From: Streptomyces marincola
Lineage (GTDB): Bacteria > Actinomycetota > Actinomycetes > Streptomycetales > Streptomycetaceae
Direction: 5' to 3'
Assembly: GCF_020410765.1 (NCBI RefSeq)
Contig: NZ_CP084541.1
Location: 2,413,001 to 2,477,000, forward strand
Length of the DNA: 64,000 nucleotides
Position 1 is the stretch's first letter. Every line of letters starts with the position of its first letter. This document shows positions 16,734 through 26,090 of the stretch, one piece after another. Below the pieces are notes generated by a model. It saw only the letters and a program-made list of their open reading frames with translations. It searched no databases and was not told where the DNA came from. A program made the position numbers and the translations under genes.

Positions 16734-18866
16734 CTACCCCGCTCCGGCCGGTCCGGGGGGCCGGCCGGGGCGGCGGGCGCGCACGGCCTCGGCCGCGCCG
16801 GGGAGCCCGAGCCGGGTGTAGATGGCGACGGCCTCCCGCCTGTGGTCCTCGGCCGCGCCGCGGTTCCCCCGGTGGTCGGCGAGGTCGGCCAGGGCTTCGA
16901 GCACGCGGGCGACCTCGTGGTCGGCCGCCATGGCGCGGAGCGCGGTGTGGGCCTCGTCGAGCGCGGCCTCGGCCGCGGCGGCCCGGCCCGCGGCCAGCCG
17001 GGCGCGGCCGAGGAGCACGAGGGCGCGTGCGGCGTTGTAGGCGTCGCGCTCGGCGGCCAGCGTCGCCCGGGCGGCCACGGCGTGGTCGACCGCCTCGGCC
17101 GGCCGGTCGCGGGCCAGCGCCACGTCGGCGAGGTTGAGCCGGGCGAGCCCGCCGGCCCGCGCGTCACCGAGGCGGGGGTACTCCGCCGCGGCGTCCGCGA
17201 AACAGCGGGCCGCTTCGGTGAGGCGGCCGAGCCGGACGAGGGCGAGCCCGCGGTAGTTGAGCGTGCGGGCCGCTCCCAGCGCGTCGCCGGTCTCCGCGCA
17301 CAGCCGCGCCGCGCGTTCGAACAGGTCGAGCGCGCGCCCGGCGTCGCCCGTGTCCAGGTCGCCGAGACCGGCGGAGACGAGCATGCGGAACTCGGCCTCC
17401 GTGGCCCGGTCCGCTCGCGCGGCGTCGAGCCCGTCGGCGTACGCCGCCCGGCGCGCGTCGACATGTTTGCGCCGCAGGAAGAACGGGCGCAGGGCGTCGG
17501 CCAGTTGCCACACCACGCCGGGGAGCCCGGCCTCGCGCGCGGCCCGCTGCATGGCGAGCAGGTTGCCGAGCTCGGCTTCGAGCCAGGCCAGCGCGGCGGC
17601 CTCGGAGCCCGCGAACTCCTCGACGACCACGGGCCCGGGGCCGTGGTCGCGCGCGAGCGTCCTGTGGTGCGGGTCGAGGATCGCCTCGGCCGCTGTCGCC
17701 GTCGCCAGGTAGAAGTCCATGACGCGACGCCCGGCGGCGGCCAGTTCCTCGGAATCCTCCTCCCGCTCGGCGCACCCGCGGGCGTGCAGGCGCACCAGGT
17801 CGTGGAAGCGGTAGCGGCCCTCGGCGAACTCGTCGAGCAGGTGCGCTTCGTGCAGCGCGTCGATCGCGCGCCACGCGGTGCCGCTCGCGCGCGGCTCGCC
17901 CAGGGCCGCGGCGGCTGTCGACGCGGTGACGTCGGGACCCGGGTGCCGCGCCAGGAGCCGGTAGAGGCGGGCCGCGGGCCCCGGCAGCGCCCGGTAGGAC
18001 ACGTCGAGGGCCGCGCGCACGTCGCGGTCGTCGTGCAGGCCGAGGGCGCCGAGGCGGTCGTGCTCGGCGGCGAGTTCGCGCACCATGAGCGCGATGGAGC
18101 GGCGCGGCCGGGCGGCCAGCCGGGCCGCCGAGAGGCGAACGGCCAGCGGCAGCCCGGCACACAGGTCGACCAGGGCGCGCGCGTCGGCCGGTTCCGCGGC
18201 GACGCGGTCCCCCGGCAGCGCCTCGGCGAGCAGTTGGACGGCGGAGTCGGTGTCGAGCGTGCCGAGTTCGAACATCAACGCGTCGTCGAGCAGGAGTCCG
18301 GTCAGCCGCCAGCGGCTGGTCACCGCGACGATGCAGGGCCCGCCCGGGAACAGCGGCCTGACCTGGGCGGCCGAGGCGGCGTCGTCGAGGAGGATGCCCA
18401 GGCGCAGGCCGGAGGTCAGGGTGCGGTAGAGACCGGCGCGCTCCTCGACGCCCGCCGGAACGCGCTCGGGTTCGACGCCGAGCCCGAGCAGGAACCGGCC
18501 GAGCACCACGCCCGGCGGCACGGGCCCCGTCTCCGACTGCGCGCCGAGGTCCGCGTAGAGCTGCCCGTCGGGGCACTCGTCGCGCAGGGTGTGCAGCCAG
18601 GCCGAGGCGAGCGCCGTCTTGCCGACGCCGCCGAGGCCGGTGAGCACGGCGCGGACGGCGCGGCCCTGCTCCGCCGCCCGCTGCCTGGCGCGTTCGAGCG
18701 AAGCCAACTCCGCTGCCCGGCCGACGACTTCACCGCCCGCCGGGAGCTGCCACGGCGGTCGGTGGCCGCCGTCGCGGCCGGTCGGGGCGCCGAGCCGCAC
18801 GTCGCCGTGGACGGTACCGATCTGAACGGCCTGGCCCGCGACGGTCCCGCCGAGTTCGTTGCGCAC
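16734..18866 (-). CDS. NB-ARC NTPase with TPR tail (AfsR/STAND-type protein)
   Basis: A 710-residue STAND protein. It begins VRNELGGTVAGQAVQIGTVH, a sequence type that starts many streptomycete NB-ARC proteins, at the GTG at 18866 (GGGAG 6 bases upstream). The P-loop GLGGVGKTALAS (Lys83) is intact, with a Walker B-like LGILLDDA near residue 150 and a winged-helix-like region around 280-330. From about residue 430 the protein is TPR-like (repeats with GLALVRLGRLTEAARCF and similar). It has no N-terminal SARP DNA-binding domain, unlike AfsR itself. Such proteins usually switch by nucleotide exchange and oligomerise, in signalling, regulation or immunity. The target is unknown. Confidence 0.82.
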   Translation of the reverse strand: MRNELGGTVAGQAVQIGTVHGDVRLGAPTGRDGGHRPPWQLPAGGEVVGRAAELASLERARQRAAEQGRAVRAVLTGLGGVGKTALASAWLHTLRDECPDGQLYADLGAQSETGPVPPGVVLGRFLLGLGVEPERVPAGVEERAGLYRTLTSGLRLGILLDDAASAAQVRPLFPGGPCIVAVTSRWRLTGLLLDDALMFELGTLDTDSAVQLLAEALPGDRVAAEPADARALVDLCAGLPLAVRLSAARLAARPRRSIALMVRELAAEHDRLGALGLHDDRDVRAALDVSYRALPGPAARLYRLLARHPGPDVTASTAAAALGEPRASGTAWRAIDALHEAHLLDEFAEGRYRFHDLVRLHARGCAEREEDSEELAAAGRRVMDFYLATATAAEAILDPHHRTLARDHGPGPVVVEEFAGSEAAALAWLEAELGNLLAMQRAAREAGLPGVVWQLADALRPFFLRRKHVDARRAAYADGLDAARADRATEAEFRMLVSAGLGDLDTGDAGRALDLFERAARLCAETGDALGAARTLNYRGLALVRLGRLTEAARCFADAAAEYPRLGDARAGGLARLNLADVALARDRPAEAVDHAVAARATLAAERDAYNAARALVLLGRARLAAGRAAAAEAALDEAHTALRAMAADHEVARVLEALADLADHRGNRGAAEDHRREAVAIYTRLGLPGAAEAVRARRPGRPPGPAGAG

Positions 18867-19049
18867 GTGGTGCTCCCGCGGTTCCCGCACATTCCCCCCG
18901 TGAACATCCGCGCCGGGTCGATCACTTGTGCACGCTCGCAGGGAAGGCATACCCACCGCGCGGGGGTAATGTGCGCCCTGTCCCCCATTCCGGGGGCGGC
19001 TCACGGGTCCGGGGGAACGGCTCGCGGCCCCGGGGAGCGGATCGAACGG

Positions 19050-19134
19050 TGCGGCCGGAGGGATTCGAACCCTCACGCGCGCGTGGCGCACTGGGACCTA
19101 AACCCAGCATGACTGCCAATTCCATCACGGCCGC
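19050..19134 (-). tRNA. tRNA-Leu (anticodon UAG, reads CUA/CUN)
   Basis: Reading the minus strand, the acceptor stem is GCGGCCG with CGGCCGC plus discriminator A. The anticodon loop TTTAGGT is enclosed by CTGGG/CCCAG, giving anticodon UAG. A long variable arm (type II) and the TTCGAATCC T-loop are present. The length is 85 nt and the 3' CCA is not encoded. No integrase or duplicated 3' end is seen nearby, so nothing indicates use as an attachment site. Confidence 0.97.
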
Positions 19135-19167
19135 TCGCCCGCCAATCGTACCGGGCCCGGCCGGAGA

Positions 19168-20457
19168 TCAGCCGCCCGCCGCGGTCGTGACGGCGTGGAT
19201 CGCCAGGCCGGCGAGGGAGCCGATGATGGTTCCGTTCAGGCGGATGAACTGGAGGTCGCGGCCGATGTGCAGCTCGATCTTCCGCGACGTGGTGCGCGCG
19301 TCCCAGGAGGCGACGGTGTCGCTGATCAGGGAGGTGATCTCCGCGCGGTAGCCGGAGACGACGTGCACGGTGGCGTCCGCGACCCAGCCGTCGAGCTTGG
19401 CGCGCAGCACCTCGTCCGAGGCCAGGCGGGTGCCGATGCCGAGGATCGCGGCGCGGGCGCGGCGGCGCAGGGCGCTGCGTTCGTCCTCGGCCGCGGTGAG
19501 GATCATGGCGCGCAGGTTCCCCCACGCCGAGGCGATGAGCTCCTGCACCTCGGGCCGCGCGACGAAGTCCGACTTCAGCCGCTCGACGCGGGCCCGGGTC
19601 TCCTCGTCGTGCTGGAGCTTGTGCGCGAAATCCGTCAGGAAGCGGTCGAGCGCGCCGCGCGCCGGGTGCTCGGGGGAGTCGCGCATCTCCGTGACGAAGC
19701 GCAGGAGTTCGCGGTACACCCGGTCGCCGACGCGGCGGTCGACGAACCGGGGCGTCCAGCCCGGCGCGCCGCCCTCGACGGCCGACAGCACGGTGTCCCT
19801 GTGCTTGACCAGCCAGTCGTGCGCCTGGGCGCACACCAGGTCGACGAACCGGCGGTGCCCGTCGTCCTGGACGGTCCGTTCGAGCAGCCGCCCGACGCCG
19901 GGTGAGATCTCCTGGGTCTCGGCCTTGCGCGTGATCGTCTCGGCGAGCACGGCTTGCACGTCGTTGTCGCGCAGCACGCGCAGGCCGCCGCGGACGGCCG
20001 TGGCGAGTTCCGCGGTGACGCGGTCGGCGTTCTCCGGGCGGGAGAGCCAGGCCCCCAGGCGGCGGGCCAGGCCGACCGAGCGGAGCTTGTCGCGGACGAC
20101 GTCCTCGGCGAGGAAGTTCTCACCGACGAAGTCCCCGAGCGACTGGCCGAGCTGGTCCTTCTTGGCGGGGATGATCGCCGTGTGCGGGATCGGCAGGCCG
20201 AGCGGGTGCCGGAAGAGGGCGGAGACCGCGAACCAGTCGGCCAGCGCGCCCACCATGCCGGCCTCGGCGGCGGCGGCCACGTAGCCCGCCCACGCGCCTG
20301 CGCCCCTGTGCTCGGCCCAGGTGGCGAGCGCGTACACGACGGCAACGGCCACCAGCAGTCCTGTGGCCAGTGCCTTCATCCTGCGCAGGCCGCGCAGCTT
20401 CTCGGCGTCCGCCTCGGTGAGCAGGCCGGGACCGGCCGGGGAGCGAGTCGTGGTCAT
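19168..20457 (-). CDS. DUF445-domain membrane-associated protein
   Basis: A 429-residue DUF445 protein. A hydrophobic segment lies near residues 30-50 (MKALATGLLVAVAVVYALAT) and a second near 57-75, followed by the conserved core GALADWFAVSALFRHPLGLP. The central region is mostly helical and charged (about 110-390), and a hydrophobic C-terminus (SLAGLAIHAVTTA) may return to the membrane. DUF445 proteins are thought to be membrane-associated and have no established biochemical role. It is divergent from the SGNH hydrolase gene. Confidence 0.92.
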   Translation of the reverse strand: MTTTRSPAGPGLLTEADAEKLRGLRRMKALATGLLVAVAVVYALATWAEHRGAGAWAGYVAAAAEAGMVGALADWFAVSALFRHPLGLPIPHTAIIPAKKDQLGQSLGDFVGENFLAEDVVRDKLRSVGLARRLGAWLSRPENADRVTAELATAVRGGLRVLRDNDVQAVLAETITRKAETQEISPGVGRLLERTVQDDGHRRFVDLVCAQAHDWLVKHRDTVLSAVEGGAPGWTPRFVDRRVGDRVYRELLRFVTEMRDSPEHPARGALDRFLTDFAHKLQHDEETRARVERLKSDFVARPEVQELIASAWGNLRAMILTAAEDERSALRRRARAAILGIGTRLASDEVLRAKLDGWVADATVHVVSGYRAEITSLISDTVASWDARTTSRKIELHIGRDLQFIRLNGTIIGSLAGLAIHAVTTAAGG

Positions 20458-20593
20458 GCTCCCATTCTCCCGGCCCCGCCGCGGCCCGCCCGGAACCAGG
20501 TCGCGGGACGGGCCCGGACGAGCGGGACGTTCCCGAACGGCTCGGGGCCGGTCGCCGGGTGAGCCGCCTCACCCGGACGAGCCAGCCGGTGTC

Positions 20594-21925
20594 ATGTGCC
20601 CGTGGGATCATGTGCCCGTGGGAGTGGTGACCGGGCGGCGGGTGTTCGCCCTGCTGACGGGGGTGCTCGCCGTACTGCTCGGGGTGGCGCTCGGCATCGG
20701 TACCGGGCAGGGCGCGCGGCACGACGTGGCCGCTCCCGCGCCCGCCGACGGCATCAGGCCGGCCGCCGACGGCCAGTGGACCGGCACGTGGTCGGCCGCC
20801 CCGAGCGGCCCCGAGCCCGGCACGCGCGACGGCCTGGCGAACCGCTCGGTCCGCAACGTGCTGCGCGCCACCGTGGGCGGCACCGGCGTGCGCGTGGAGC
20901 TGTCCAACCGCTACGGGAGCCAGCCCGTGACGTTCACGGACGTGACCGTGGCCCTGTCCGCCTCGGGCGGGCCCGCGGCCGTGCCGGACAGCATGCGGCG
21001 GCTGACGTTCGGCGACCGGGGCTCGGTGACCGTTCCCGCCCGCGGCTCGGTGCTGAGCGACGGGGTGCGGCTCGACGTGCCGGCGGCGGCCGACCTGCTG
21101 GTCACCGTGCACGCCCCGGGCCCCTCGGGGCCCGTCACCCACCACCGCATGGCGCGGCAGACCAGCTGGGTGGCGCGGGGCGACCACGCCGACGACATCG
21201 AGGGCGCGGCGTTCACGCAGTCGATCGAGACCTGGCGTTACGTGACCGCGGTGCAGGTGTTCTCGACCGGTACGGCGGGCGCCGTCGTCGCCATCGGCGA
21301 CTCGCTGACCGACGGCAGCACCTCGACGCCGGGCGCCAACCAGCGGTGGACCGACCACCTGGCCGCGCGGCTGCGCGAGGAGCCGGGCGCGCCGCCCCTC
21401 GCCGTGCTCAACCAGGGCATCAGCGGGAACCGGCTGCTGCGGGACGGCGCGCCCGACCGGCAGTTCAACGGGCCCGCGGGGCTGCGCCGCCTGCACACCG
21501 ACGTGCTGCCGCAGGCCGGGGTGCGCGCGGTCGTGGTGCAGCTCGGGATCAACGACATCATCCTCCAGCCGCGCCAGACCGACCCGGCGGTGCTCGTCGC
21601 CGGGCTGCGGCGGCTCGCGCAGGACGCGCGCGCCGCCGACCTGCGGGTGGTGGGCGCGACGCTCGCGCCGTTCGGCGGGCACAGCGCCTACACGCCCGAG
21701 CTTGAGCGGGTGCGCCTCGCGGTGAACGAGGAGATACGCGACGGCGGCGTGTTCGACTCCGTGGCCGACTTCGACGCCGCGCTGCGCGACCCGGACGACC
21801 CGCACCGGCTCGCGCCCCGCTTCGACTCGGGCGACGGGCTGCACCCCAGCGACGCCGGCTACCGCGCGATGGCCGGCGCGGTGGACCTCGCGGCGCTGCC
21901 GGCCGGCGGCGACCGCACGCTCTAA
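20594..21925 (+). CDS. Secreted SGNH/GDSL esterase-lipase
   Basis: A hydrolase with a signal sequence (VFALLTGVLAVLLGVALGIG) and the SGNH blocks: GDSLTDGS (nucleophile Ser), GINDI (block III) and DGLHPSDAGY (Asp and His). It probably deacylates or hydrolyses an ester substrate outside the cell. An N-terminal beta-rich domain of about 170 residues (WTGTWSAAPSGPEPG...) precedes the SGNH core, the arrangement of the actinomycete WTGTWSA family. The start is uncertain: ATG at 20594 or GTGs at 20612, 20618 or 20627, so the signal peptide length is not fixed. Confidence 0.88.
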   Translation: MCPWDHVPVGVVTGRRVFALLTGVLAVLLGVALGIGTGQGARHDVAAPAPADGIRPAADGQWTGTWSAAPSGPEPGTRDGLANRSVRNVLRATVGGTGVRVELSNRYGSQPVTFTDVTVALSASGGPAAVPDSMRRLTFGDRGSVTVPARGSVLSDGVRLDVPAAADLLVTVHAPGPSGPVTHHRMARQTSWVARGDHADDIEGAAFTQSIETWRYVTAVQVFSTGTAGAVVAIGDSLTDGSTSTPGANQRWTDHLAARLREEPGAPPLAVLNQGISGNRLLRDGAPDRQFNGPAGLRRLHTDVLPQAGVRAVVVQLGINDIILQPRQTDPAVLVAGLRRLAQDARAADLRVVGATLAPFGGHSAYTPELERVRLAVNEEIRDGGVFDSVADFDAALRDPDDPHRLAPRFDSGDGLHPSDAGYRAMAGAVDLAALPAGGDRTL

Positions 21926-22028
21926 CGGGTGAGCCCCGGGGCCCGTCCGGGGGACCGGGCGCGGGGCGCGGGGGTGGCCGCGGGGCGCGGTTCGTTACGC
22001 ACGGTGCGAGAGTGTCTCAAACGGACAG

Positions 22029-24530
22029 ATGGGACAACAGCGCACCGTGAGCGACGACAGCGAGCCCCGAGGACGCGCCGCCGGCCGGTGGCCCGGGTGG
22101 CCGTCCCGGAACGCCGCGCGCCCGCCGCGCCCGCGGCGGCGGCGCACCGGCTGGCGCCGGCTGATCCCCACCTGGCGCATGGTGCTCGGGGCGGCGCTGA
22201 CGGGTCTCGTCCTCCTGTTCGCCGGTCTGATCGCGGGCTACCTGCTGGTGGAGATCCCCGAGCCCAAGTCGGCCGCGGCGGCCCAGGGCAACGTGTACCT
22301 GTACGCCGACGGCACGCAGCTGGCCCGGGTCGGCGAGGTGAACCGGGAGAGCGTGCCGCTCTCCGAGGTGCCGCTGACGGTGCGCCGTGCGGTCCTCGCG
22401 GCGGAGGACCGCGACTTCTACCACGCCCCCGCGGTGGACGTCACCGCGATGGCCCGCGCGGGCTGGAACATGCTGCGCGGCGGCGGGCGCCAGTCGGGAT
22501 CGACCATCACCCAGCAGTACGTGAAGAACTACTACCTCGACCAGCGGCAGACCGTGACCCGGAAGGTCAAGGAGCTGTTCATCGCGATCAAACTCGATCG
22601 CGAGGAGAGCAAGGACGACATTCTGGAGGGCTACCTCAACACCAGCTACTTCGGCCGCAACGCCTACGGCATCCAGTCCGCCGCGCAGGCGTACTACGGC
22701 AAGGACGCGGCCGACCTGGACACGGCCGAGGGCGCCTACCTGGCCGCGCTGCTGAACGCGCCGAACTCCTACGACGTCCGCGCCAACCCGCAGAACACCG
22801 AACGCGCCATCGCCCGTTGGGACTACGTGCTGGACGGCATGGTCTCCGAGGACTGGCTCGGCGAACGGCGCAGGGCCGGCCTCGACTTCCCCGAGCCCCG
22901 CGAGTGGTCCCCGGGCGAGGGGCTCGGCGGCGAGCGCGGCTACCTGGTGGAGGCCGTCAACATCCACCTCGCCCAGCACGGCATCGCGGACCGCGACCGG
23001 CTCGCCGAGGGCGGCTTCAGGATCACGACGACGATCGAGCCGGAGCGGCAGCGGGCGATGACCGACGCGGTGAACGAGCAGTTGGAGAGCGCGCTGAGCG
23101 AGGACCGCGAGCAGGACGCGTGGGTGCGGGCCGGCGCGACGTCCGTCGAGGTGGGCACCGGCCGCGTGGTGGCCATGTACGGCGGCCGGGACTACACGCG
23201 GCAGTACGTGAACAACGCGACCCGCCGCGACTACCAGGCCGCCTCCACGTTCAAGCCGATCGTCTACGCCGCCGCGCTCGAACACCGTTCCGAGACACGG
23301 GACGGGGAACGCATCGGCCCCGCCACGAAGTACGACGGCGACAGCGGGCGCGAGGTGACGGGGCGCGACGGCCGCGGCACCGGCTGGGCGCCGGAGAACG
23401 AGCGCGACCGGGACTACGGCGAGATCACCGTGACCGAGGGCATGGACAAGTCGGTCAACGCGGTGTTCGCGCAGATGGGCGCGGACGTCGGCACCGACCT
23501 GGTGCGCGAGACGGCGGTCGCGCTCGGCATCCCGGAGACCACGCCTGGCCTCGACACGGCACAGGGCTCGATCTCCCTCGGCACCGCCACGCCCAGCACA
23601 CTCGACATGGCGGGCGCGTACGCGACCCTGGCCGCCCACGGCGAACGGCGGCAGGTGACGCTGGTCGACGAGGTCAGGCAGAACGGCGAACGCCTGCGGC
23701 TGCCGGAGGCGCGCCCCGAGCGCGCGGTGTCGCGCGAGGCGGCCGACGCGACCACCGCGGTCCTGCGCGGCGTGGTGGAGGACGGCACGGGCACCGCGGC
23801 CGGTTCCGCCGGCCGGCCCGCGGCCGGCAAGACGGGCACGGCGGAGCAGGACCGGGCCGCCTGGTTCGCCGGGTACACGCCCGAACTGTCCACGGTGGTG
23901 GCCGTGTTCGGACAGGACCCGGACACCGGGGAGCAGCGCGAGCTGTACGGGGCGGCGGGCCAGGAGCGCATCAGCGGCGGCGGCTTCCCGGCGCGCATCT
24001 GGGGCCAGTACACGGCCGAGGCGCTGCGCGGCGAGCCGGTGCGGTCGTTCGACCTGCGCGCCGGTGAACCGGTGCCCGAGGTGGAGTCCGGCGGGCCGCC
24101 GGGCGAGGACGGGACGGACGTGCCCGGGCAGGGCGAACGCCCGGACGAGGACGGCGAGGACGGCGAGGAGGAAGGCGGCGAGGACGGCGGCGAGGGGGAG
24201 GAACGCCGGGAGGCCGAGGAGAGCGGCGGCCCGCGAGCCCCCGGCGGAACGCCGTCGGCACCCGAGGGGACCGCGCCGGACGGCGCGACGCCCACCGCGC
24301 CCGGCGGCCCGGCGCGCGGCAGCGCGGAGCCGGCCGCGTCCGCCGGGCCGCCACCCGACGACAGCGGCGGCGGGCCGCCGCCGGTCGCGGCGGGGCCGAC
24401 GGAACCGCCGCCGGTGGAGTCCGCGGGCCCGACCGGGTCCGCGGGCCCCGCGAGCCCGGAAACGGAGGCGGGAACGGGCGCCGCGACCGCGCCCGACCCG
24501 GGGGCCACCGAGGGCGCACAGGCCGCGTAG
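22029..24530 (+). CDS. Class A penicillin-binding protein (glycosyltransferase and transpeptidase)
   Basis: A bifunctional peptidoglycan synthase of 833 residues. A cytoplasmic Arg/Pro-rich N-terminus is followed by one membrane segment (about 50-75), a GT51 domain with catalytic Glu126 (AAEDRDFYHAP) and motifs GSTITQQYVKNYYL and NTSYFGRNAYG, and a transpeptidase domain with Ser406 (STFK), SVN at 475-477 and KTG at 601-603. After about residue 680 the protein is a disordered tail of Glu/Asp and then Pro/Gly/Ala. The ATG at 22029 is used; a GTG at 22047 is an alternative, and neither has a strong ribosome binding site. Confidence 0.93.
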   Translation: MGQQRTVSDDSEPRGRAAGRWPGWPSRNAARPPRPRRRRTGWRRLIPTWRMVLGAALTGLVLLFAGLIAGYLLVEIPEPKSAAAAQGNVYLYADGTQLARVGEVNRESVPLSEVPLTVRRAVLAAEDRDFYHAPAVDVTAMARAGWNMLRGGGRQSGSTITQQYVKNYYLDQRQTVTRKVKELFIAIKLDREESKDDILEGYLNTSYFGRNAYGIQSAAQAYYGKDAADLDTAEGAYLAALLNAPNSYDVRANPQNTERAIARWDYVLDGMVSEDWLGERRRAGLDFPEPREWSPGEGLGGERGYLVEAVNIHLAQHGIADRDRLAEGGFRITTTIEPERQRAMTDAVNEQLESALSEDREQDAWVRAGATSVEVGTGRVVAMYGGRDYTRQYVNNATRRDYQAASTFKPIVYAAALEHRSETRDGERIGPATKYDGDSGREVTGRDGRGTGWAPENERDRDYGEITVTEGMDKSVNAVFAQMGADVGTDLVRETAVALGIPETTPGLDTAQGSISLGTATPSTLDMAGAYATLAAHGERRQVTLVDEVRQNGERLRLPEARPERAVSREAADATTAVLRGVVEDGTGTAAGSAGRPAAGKTGTAEQDRAAWFAGYTPELSTVVAVFGQDPDTGEQRELYGAAGQERISGGGFPARIWGQYTAEALRGEPVRSFDLRAGEPVPEVESGGPPGEDGTDVPGQGERPDEDGEDGEEEGGEDGGEGEERREAEESGGPRAPGGTPSAPEGTAPDGATPTAPGGPARGSAEPAASAGPPPDDSGGGPPPVAAGPTEPPPVESAGPTGSAGPASPETEAGTGAATAPDPGATEGAQAA

Positions 24531-24591
24531 TGCCGCGCGGGCCGCGCCGGTCACGGGGACACGAACGGCCGGGCCGGTAAGCCGTGGGAAC

Positions 24592-24653
24592 TCAGAAGAA
24601 CCCAGAAAGCTCAGAAGAGCCCGGACGTCTCAGAGGTATCAGAGATATTCAGA
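24592..24653. repeat. Periodic TCAGA motifs downstream of the PBP gene
   Basis: TCAGA occurs at 24592, 24611, 24630, 24639 and 24649, with CCAGA at 24602. Steps are 9-10 bases, or twice that where one copy is missing. The last copy contains the stop of the GroES-like gene on the minus strand. The region is more A-rich than its surroundings and lies between convergent genes. Confidence 0.6.
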
Positions 24654-24990
24654 GGTAGAGGCCCGTGGAGTCCTCGGAGCCCTGGAGCCGTTCCGCGGCG
24701 ACCGCGTGCAGGTCGCGCTCGCGCATGAGGAGGTAGGAGACGCCGCGCACCTCGACCTCGGCGCGTTCCTCCGGGTCGTAGAGCACGCGGTCGCCCGGCT
24801 CGACGGTCCTGACGTTCTGCCCGACGGCGACCACCTCGGCCCAGTCAAGCCGACGGCCGACCTGGGCGGTTGCCGGAATGACGATGCCGCCGGACGAGCG
24901 GCGCTCGCCCTCCGCGGTGTCTGCCCTGACCAGCACCCGGTCGTGCAGCATCCGGATGGGCAGCTTGTCGTGGCTGGGGTGCGAACTCAC
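24649..24990 (-). CDS. GroES-like co-chaperonin paralogue
   Basis: A 113-residue Cpn10-type protein. The core LHDRVLVRADTAEGERRSSG and GDRVLY follows GroES, including the mobile loop that contacts GroEL, but no groEL lies beside it. It is therefore a stand-alone paralogue rather than the groESL operon copy; it may assist one of the chromosomal GroELs or have another role. The start ATG at 24990 gives MSSHPSHDKLP, a short N-terminal extension. Confidence 0.88.
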   Translation of the reverse strand: MSSHPSHDKLPIRMLHDRVLVRADTAEGERRSSGGIVIPATAQVGRRLDWAEVVAVGQNVRTVEPGDRVLYDPEERAEVEVRGVSYLLMRERDLHAVAAERLQGSEDSTGLYL

Positions 24991-25082
24991 GTGATGACCG
25001 TATCTCAGGACGGCGGGTGCCGGGGCCGCCGGGTTGGATCGGTTCCGCCCCCGGCGCCCCGCTGGGACCTCGCGGACGCGCC

Positions 25083-25406
25083 CTACCCGCGACGGCGGCG
25101 CGTGGCGGCCAGGAACAGCCCGGCGACGGCGACCGTCACCACGGCGACGGGGATCACTCGTTCGAGGCGGGGGGCGCCGTCGGGGGAGACCAGTTGCGCC
25201 CGCACCGTGCTGACGGCCTGGTTGACCGCGACGAACGCGCGGCCCGCGGTCTGGTCGACGGTCGCGGCCACCCGGGCCTTGGCGTCGCCCACGATCGTGT
25301 TCGGGTGCACGCGGACGCCGATCTCCTCAAGCGTCACGCGCAGGTCGTCGCGGCGCCTGGCGATCCGCGCCTGGATCTCCGCGGGGGTCTCGGCTGCTTC
25401 CGGCAC
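25083..25406 (-). CDS. DUF3618 small membrane protein
   Basis: A 107-residue protein with a charged helical N-terminus (ETPAEIQARIARRRDDLRVTLEE), which is the DUF3618 signature, and a single C-terminal membrane segment (VIPVAVVTVAVAGLFLAA) followed by RRRR. It probably sits in the membrane with the helical part in the cytoplasm. The biological role of DUF3618 is unknown. It lies between the GroES-like gene and bcp. Confidence 0.9.
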   Translation of the reverse strand: MPEAAETPAEIQARIARRRDDLRVTLEEIGVRVHPNTIVGDAKARVAATVDQTAGRAFVAVNQAVSTVRAQLVSPDGAPRLERVIPVAVVTVAVAGLFLAATRRRRG

Positions 25407-25591
25407 GCTCGCGCCTCCATCGTTCCGTCGTCCATCGTTCCGTCGTCGTCTGGTCGCCGTCGCCTCGTCGTCGGGTCACGGCACAGTGTGTCAGCTCACC
25501 GCGGGCGCCGCCCGCCGGAGCCCCCGTTTAGGCTGGGCGGCGGTGGACCGGCGAGCGGCACCCGAGGGATTGCGACGAGGAGACAACGACC

Positions 25592-26059
25592 ATGAGCGCG
25601 CGTTTGCAGCCGGGGGACCCGGCACCCGCCTTCACCCTGCCGGACGCCGAGGGCAAGCCCGTGTCGCTGGCGGACCACGCGGGCCGCAAGGTCATCGTCT
25701 ACTTCTACCCGGCCGCGCTCACCCCCGGCTGCACCAAGCAGGCCTGCGACTTCACCGACAACCTCGACCTGCTCGCCTCCTCCGGCTACGACGTGATCGG
25801 CGTCTCCCCCGACGCGCCGGAGAAGCTGGCGAAGTTCCGCGACAAGGAGGAGCTGAGGGTCACCCTGGTCAGCGACCCGGAGAAGCAGGTGCTCCAGGCG
25901 TACGGCGCGTTCGGTGAGAAGACGATGTACGGGAAGAAGGTCACCGGCGTGATCCGTTCCACGTTCGTCGTCGACGAGAACGGCACGGTCGCGCACGCGC
26001 TGTACAACGTCCGGGCCACCGGGCACGTGGCGAAGCTCATCAAGGACCTGAAGCTGTAG
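25592..26059 (+). CDS. bcp: Thioredoxin-dependent thiol peroxidase (Bcp/PrxQ)
   Basis: A 155-residue peroxiredoxin with peroxidatic Cys47 (TPGCTKQAC) and resolving Cys52 five residues later, the Bcp/PrxQ arrangement. It reduces H2O2 and organic hydroperoxides with thioredoxin as donor. The ATG at 25592 has GAGGAG upstream. It is followed at 31 bases by the HAD phosphatase gene on the same strand, so the two may be co-transcribed. Confidence 0.95.
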   Translation: MSARLQPGDPAPAFTLPDAEGKPVSLADHAGRKVIVYFYPAALTPGCTKQACDFTDNLDLLASSGYDVIGVSPDAPEKLAKFRDKEELRVTLVSDPEKQVLQAYGAFGEKTMYGKKVTGVIRSTFVVDENGTVAHALYNVRATGHVAKLIKDLKL

Positions 26060-26090
26060 ACGGCGGGAAACCGGTAAGGAGCGGACTGAC

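Noticed and set aside
19050..19134. tRNA-Leu as an integration site for a mobile element.
   Set aside because: No integrase, no repeat of the tRNA 3' end and no phage or ICE genes are seen on either side.
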